The notes beneath the pieces were generated by a model. That model was not told the DNA's origin, did not search any database, and saw only the letters and a list, made by a program, of their open reading frames with translations. A stretch of DNA of 64,000 bases from Adiantum capillus-veneris (taxonomy: Eukaryota; Streptophyta; Polypodiopsida; Polypodiales; Pteridaceae): positions 50,482,598-50,546,597 of the forward strand of contig CM043962.1 in the NCBI GenBank assembly GCA_014529385.2, written 5' to 3'. Below, piece by piece: positions 60,059 to 64,000 of this stretch. Both the position numbers and the translations under genes were made by a program. The number at the start of each line of letters is the position of its first letter. Positions within the stretch are counted from its first letter, which is position 1.

Positions 60059-60477
60059 ACATGGATTGCAATCCATGTACCCATAGTGACAACTTAACCT
60101 AAAACTTTCCAGATCAATAGTGCATACATAAGGAAACATATCCCCAAGCCTAGTTGTGAAAAAATTTGAGCAACTCTGGGTCAAAAGGCAGCAAAACAGG
60201 TGACAGACAAAAAACCGCGCTGTAGACATAGTGTTGACTATTTGACCTATCAAATCAAGTCCAAATCCAAAAAGATTTGAGATTTAGCTTGTGGACATAG
60301 TCAACAACAAACTCCTAAGAGATCAAGTCCAGATGTGGTTGAACATGGATTGCGATCCATGTACCTCAACCTCAGAATTTGATAAAATTGATAGAGAGCC
60401 TGCATATGACCATGTCTACACACTTTCAAGATTGGGAGAAAAACATTTGACAGAGGAAAATGGATCGCGATCCATGT
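60059..60477 (+). repeat. Palindromes of element C, right group
   Basis: Copies at 60059-60078 (perfect, centre TTGCAA), 60343-60362 and 60458-60477. With CACTA-2 and one target copy removed, the step from the left group (52155) to 60059 is 272 bp. The next steps are 284 and 115 bp. A degenerate ninth copy lies near 61117-61136. Confidence 0.9.
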
Positions 60478-60908
60478 ACCTCAACATAGTGGAGGCATCT
60501 AACTTGGTGATCTTATAGACATACTTGAATACATCGCAAATCTCAAGTTTGGGCTAAAAATACCTTTGGGAGGCCAAGATACAAGCCAAAGTTCCTATGT
60601 TTTGGTCATGAGACTATATTGAGTTCTGTTTCAAGTGCAATTCCCTAAAATTGCTCTAAATTTTGATTAACAACTCCAAATTGAGTTAGGTATAGCCAGA
60701 AAGAAAGCTTGTGAGCAATAGAGCTGAGTTTTTCTAAGTTTCTTAAATCCAAACTTTTAGGGTACCCCAAGACCAATTTCCAGAGACCAAAAAAGACACA
60801 AAGACTTGACTTTTGAGAGACCTTACTAGGGGAAAAAAGAGATAGGTTGCACTAGGCCAAAGTGGGCTTGTAAGATACTACCTTGAGAGTTTTGAGTGAG
60901 TCTTAACC

Positions 60909-61307
60909 ATGACAAATCATCCACCACTAGGGTTATCTACTTCACTGAGAAACATGAAAAATGCAGCAAACACTGCAATGCCTTCAATAGTGGGATTGGG
61001 AGAATACATAGAGGAGAGGCATCCTCTGATCAACAAATTGAATATGAGATTCATTAGAACCAATGAAGCCATAAAGTTCTTATGGATTACACTCATGATG
61101 GATTATACAAATTCATAAATGGGGATCCATATACCTTCTATCAATGTGTAGAACCCATGCATGAGAGTTGACCATCCATAAACACCTCTGTGCATTCCCA
61201 TATACAGATACCCACGGAGTGCAAGTTTTGATGATAGAGATAATTATGGAAGAGAGTACAAACTTGTCAATCCAATTGACTTAGAACGATACACATACAA
61301 GGGTATT
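60909..61307 (+). pseudogene. Element C gag N-terminal region
   Basis: A frame from 60909 to 61118 plus decayed sequence after it. The stretch at about 61215-61330 (NYGREYKLV, ERYTYKG) corresponds to YGRQY and GYTYFGG in element A gag, so it belongs to gag. The true start is uncertain. Confidence 0.45.
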
Positions 61308-62144
61308 TTGATCTCTACTTACTTTCAACCAATAACGATGCCAGAGCACATATTTGAGAGGATTCCACCGGGATTCACTTCAAGACGAGAGGAGATAATG
61401 AGAGATGTCTTTCCACGAGACCAAAAATTGCTTAGATTAATGAATGAAGCACAACAATTAAGACAATATAAAGTGGCTCAATGTGTCAAGACAAAGTACA
61501 GTGGGTCAAAGGATCCATATGCTCATGTCTCACTCTTCAAACAAGTTTTGAGATCTGAATAGACTGAATATTTTCATACTCAGTATGATGGATCTGGGTT
61601 GACATTGGAAGGAACACCCTTGACTTGGTTCCAACCATTGAATAGAGATGATTTTCCCAACATAGCACAACTCTTGAAAGAATTCATAGATGAATTCTCA
61701 AAAAGGAGAGTCAAACATAACACGCTATCAAAGATCTACTCTTTCAAACAAAGAAATAACGAAAGAGTGAAGGAAGATTTGCTTCGCTTCAAACAATACA
61801 TAGACAGATGTCATGTGAGGGAGTTACCACAAGATGAGATATTATCAATTCTCTTCATAGAGGGCTTGAGGAATGAAACTCTAAAAAAGGACCTACATTT
61901 GAAAGGATGCATGGCATTTGAGCAAGTCACTAGAGATGCTCTATATCTAGTTGATGATTGCAAGGCCTACGGGGAGGTGAGTGAAGATATAGATAACACA
62001 ACTAGTAGTGCCTCATCTCCGAAAAGCGAAACAACAACAAAGAGATATGTTCAAATTCCTTGGGAATCAATCATTGATCAAGTCGTTGGGGGGGTAGTTA
62101 CAAGAATAAACCAAGGCTACAAACAAAACCTAGATGTACAATAG
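61308..62144 (+). pseudogene. Element C gag domain
   Basis: Two frames joined across TAG at 61560-61562 (element A has CAG for Q here). Motifs: GSKDPYAHVSLFKQVLRSE, GTPLTWFQPLNRDDF, FSKRRVKHNTLSKIYSF, LFIEGLRNETLKKDLHL and DALYLVDDC. Highly similar to the element A gag at residues about 400-570. TAG at 62142-62144 separates it from the first zinc knuckle, which is in the same frame. Structural protein of the particle. Confidence 0.85.
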
Positions 62145-62680
62145 CCTCAATTGAGCAGATGTATTACTTGTGGAGGGGATCACCCCACTCCATGGTGTAG
62201 CACTCAACCAAAGCCACAACATGTGCTAGGGCAACAGGCAACAACCACCTCTTCAGGATGATGGCAGAGTAGTAGTCAACTACACTCAACCAATGCACGT
62301 GCCACAACCCATGAAAAACTAGTACTCCATGGATACAAATACGCTCAGGTTCATAGCCAATCAGGAGTATGGTCCAAAGAAAATTCTTACTAGGCAAGAA
62401 CAACCATCGGCTGGATCACTAGCTATGAAGCAAGAAGGTCCATGCTATGAATGTGGAGGTGACCATTGGGCATGGAGTTGTCCAAACAAGGGTCCAAAAA
62501 TAGAATTATTTGTATTTTGTGATGGTTGTGGGAGACACCATGCCAGCACTGTGCTAAGAATCCAGACTACAGGGGAAAAGAAACAATGAACGTTATAGGC
62601 ATGATGCCTTCTTCAAGTGGATCCAAGGTAGAACCCACCATTCCTTTGAACGTGATGACTTGAGCTCAAGCTCAAGAAGC
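62145..62680 (+). pseudogene. Element C gag zinc knuckles
   Basis: Two C-x2-C-x3-H-x4-C knuckles: CITCGGDHPTPWC (62160-62198, in frame with gag) and CYECGGDHWAWSC (about 62442-62480, other frame). A third, CDGCGRHH, is broken by a frameshift before its last cysteine. The sequence after it (CAKNPDYRGKETMNVIG, then PSSSGSK) matches element A. The spacing is the same as in element A and one residue shorter than the usual retroviral knuckle. Confidence 0.7.
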
Positions 62681-62756
62681 AGCCAAAAAATGCAATCGTT
62701 GAGGAGGAAGCCACATTGCCTATTCAAACAGAAATAAAAAACTTATTCGTGAGAAC

Positions 62757-63470
62757 ATGAAGAAAATCATGGAAAGCCAAACGAGACAAAAAAGAAAGCA
62801 AAAAGGCTACAAGAGAAAGCTGCTTTGGAAACTTAACTCAATCAAACAAAAGAATAGCTTAGATGAGAGAAAGAAAGCAAGAAAAATGAAAAGGGACCTA
62901 AAGAGTCAAATACTAACTCGGGAGCTTCAGTCTTGGTCGACAAAGTGTTTGAACCTTTAGATGCAATTTTGAAGGCCTATGAAGCTATGCTAAAACATAG
63001 TTAAACCCAAGAGAATAGATGGCTGACATATCCTCATCCAGGGTATGAAAAAGAGAGGTTGCAAATGTGCAAGGGGCTCATCTAGGTGGCCCAAGCCATT
63101 ATGGGACCACATGTTCCAGATGCTCCAAACACGGAAGTGCTAATCCGCAAAAAAATCCAGGAATTGGAAAGTCATGGCTTGTAAATAGAGAGGAAGAGCC
63201 AGGAGTTGAGTCACCTTTAGATACAAGGGAAGTAGCCAATACCACACAGATGGGGTGGGCTCACAACTAGTGATGCCTATTTCAGAGGTAGAAGAACCGT
63301 GGCCACAATCCTTATGGAAATCGATTAGAAACAAAAAGATGGTAGTGCTACTTTACAATCAGCATCTATCCTTGAGATAAACATGGATCACAAATTTTTC
63401 CTAGGGGATATAAGATCTTTATATGGGGATACCGGGTCTGTCGTATCTGAAGAGAGAAAACCACGCTCTC
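62757..63470 (+). pseudogene. Element C gag C-terminal part
   Basis: A lysine-rich frame (62757-62960), then VDKVFEPLDAILKAYEAML and TQENRWLTYPHPG, matching element A at about 39010-38880. TAA at 63002-63004 stands where element A has CAA. Several further stops follow. Confidence 0.55.
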
Positions 63471-63648
63471 TATAGACTTTGCCATCTTTCATAGGAGAAC
63501 TTGAAACAAAATTGGAGGTTAAAATGGTACCTTCTCAGTGGAAAGCCACATAAAAAATGATGGATACCAAGAGCTTGCATAAATTGATGTCTTCTCCTAT
63601 ACAATGCACAATTCATCTCTCAGGACTACTAAAAATTAGACCGCATCT

Positions 63649-64000
63649 ATGGGTCCAATGGGCAAAAACCTAGAAAACATGGGGTTGAAAATCCCTTCAC
63701 ATGACCAACTTGCGAACAGAAACATGGATGACACCTCGCCTAAGAAACCACAGACAAAGCCAGTACCAGTAAACAAGGTGGGTGACTACTGCGAAGGAGA
63801 AGAAGAAAACACCACCTTACCACTTGAGTACAAAGGAGTAAAGATGATTGCTACATTAAATGGTGGGGTAGGAATTTCCATTGCAACCAAAGAAATATGG
63901 AAAAAATGGGGAAAGCCTCTACTCTTAGGAAAACTCAAAAGAAACTGCAATTAGCGGATGGATACATGGAGAAACCGATAGGAATATTAGAGAAAATCAT
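63649..64000 (+). pseudogene. Element C first retropepsin (PR1), active site lost, cut by window end
   Basis: KPVPVNKVGDYCEGEEENTT and IATKEIWKKWGKP match element A PR1. The catalytic Asp-Ser-Gly reads Asn-Gly-Gly (Asn codon at 63859-63861). A frameshift after about 63930 leads into LQLADGYMEKPIG. The remaining half of the domain is beyond the window. Confidence 0.75.

Larger units (their letters stand above)
59848..64000 (+). mobile_element. Element C: Ty3/Gypsy relative of element A, right part
   Basis: Continues the leader broken by CACTA-2 and runs through gag, zinc knuckles and the start of a protease to the window edge. Every coding block has a counterpart in element A in the same order, at clearly lower preservation. 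The 3' half and right LTR lie outside the window. Confidence 0.85.

Overview
This window is nuclear DNA of a land plant. It consists almost entirely of transposable elements and microsatellites. I see no convincing host gene, rRNA, tRNA or CRISPR array. The plant assignment rests on TNP2/TNPA-type CACTA elements with GT-AG introns, a non-chromovirus Ty3/Gypsy element of Tat-like type, a gag-only LTR element and a plant-type LINE. The very long (CT)n tracts suggest a large, repeat-rich genome. I cannot name the species from sequence alone.

Layout. 1-4360: two truncated LINE copies fused head to tail (+). 4530-5960: a short LINE derivative that carries only an ORF1-like protein but shares the 3' end of the first LINE. 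5937-6510: (CT)n/(ATCT)n. About 7090-17090: CACTA-1 (+), whose transposase intron is split by a second CACTA element (CACTA-3, 9661 to about 14868) that carries a 172-bp hairpin satellite. 17216-17520: a stray TNP2 fragment. 20380-44293: a full-length Ty3/Gypsy element on the minus strand (element A) with 989-bp LTRs. Its left LTR is itself split by a young gag-only LTR element (element B, 20567-25482). 44294-50833: microsatellite-rich debris, including an element with 35-bp perfect inverted ends (46322-46877) and the right end of a small CACTA-like element. 50834-64000: a relative of element A on the plus strand (element C), interrupted by a complete CACTA element (CACTA-2, 52216-59844, TSD TAG) and running off the right edge.

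How the parts work. Element A reads, in its own direction, LTR, PBS, leader, gag with zinc knuckles, a protease (PR1) whose active site has changed from DSG to DSR, RT-RNase H, integrase, a second intact retropepsin (PR2) fused behind integrase, a tail of repeated KQIWIPK-like motifs, a spacer, a long extra ORF (ORF3), PPT and LTR. Most genes carry in-frame stops. Wherever an intact relative is present for comparison, the stop replaces CAG or CAA, which fits cytosine deamination of silenced DNA.

The most unusual signal is in the untranslated parts of elements A and C. Both carry a perfect palindrome repeated about every 280-288 bp. In A the palindrome has the core CATCATACGCGTATGATG, with five copies between pol and ORF3 and four in the 5' leader. 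In C it is ACATGGATCGCGATCCATGT, with nine copies. The two families share the spacing, length and CGCG centre but not the sequence. This looks like a conserved functional unit of the retrotransposon RNA or DNA.
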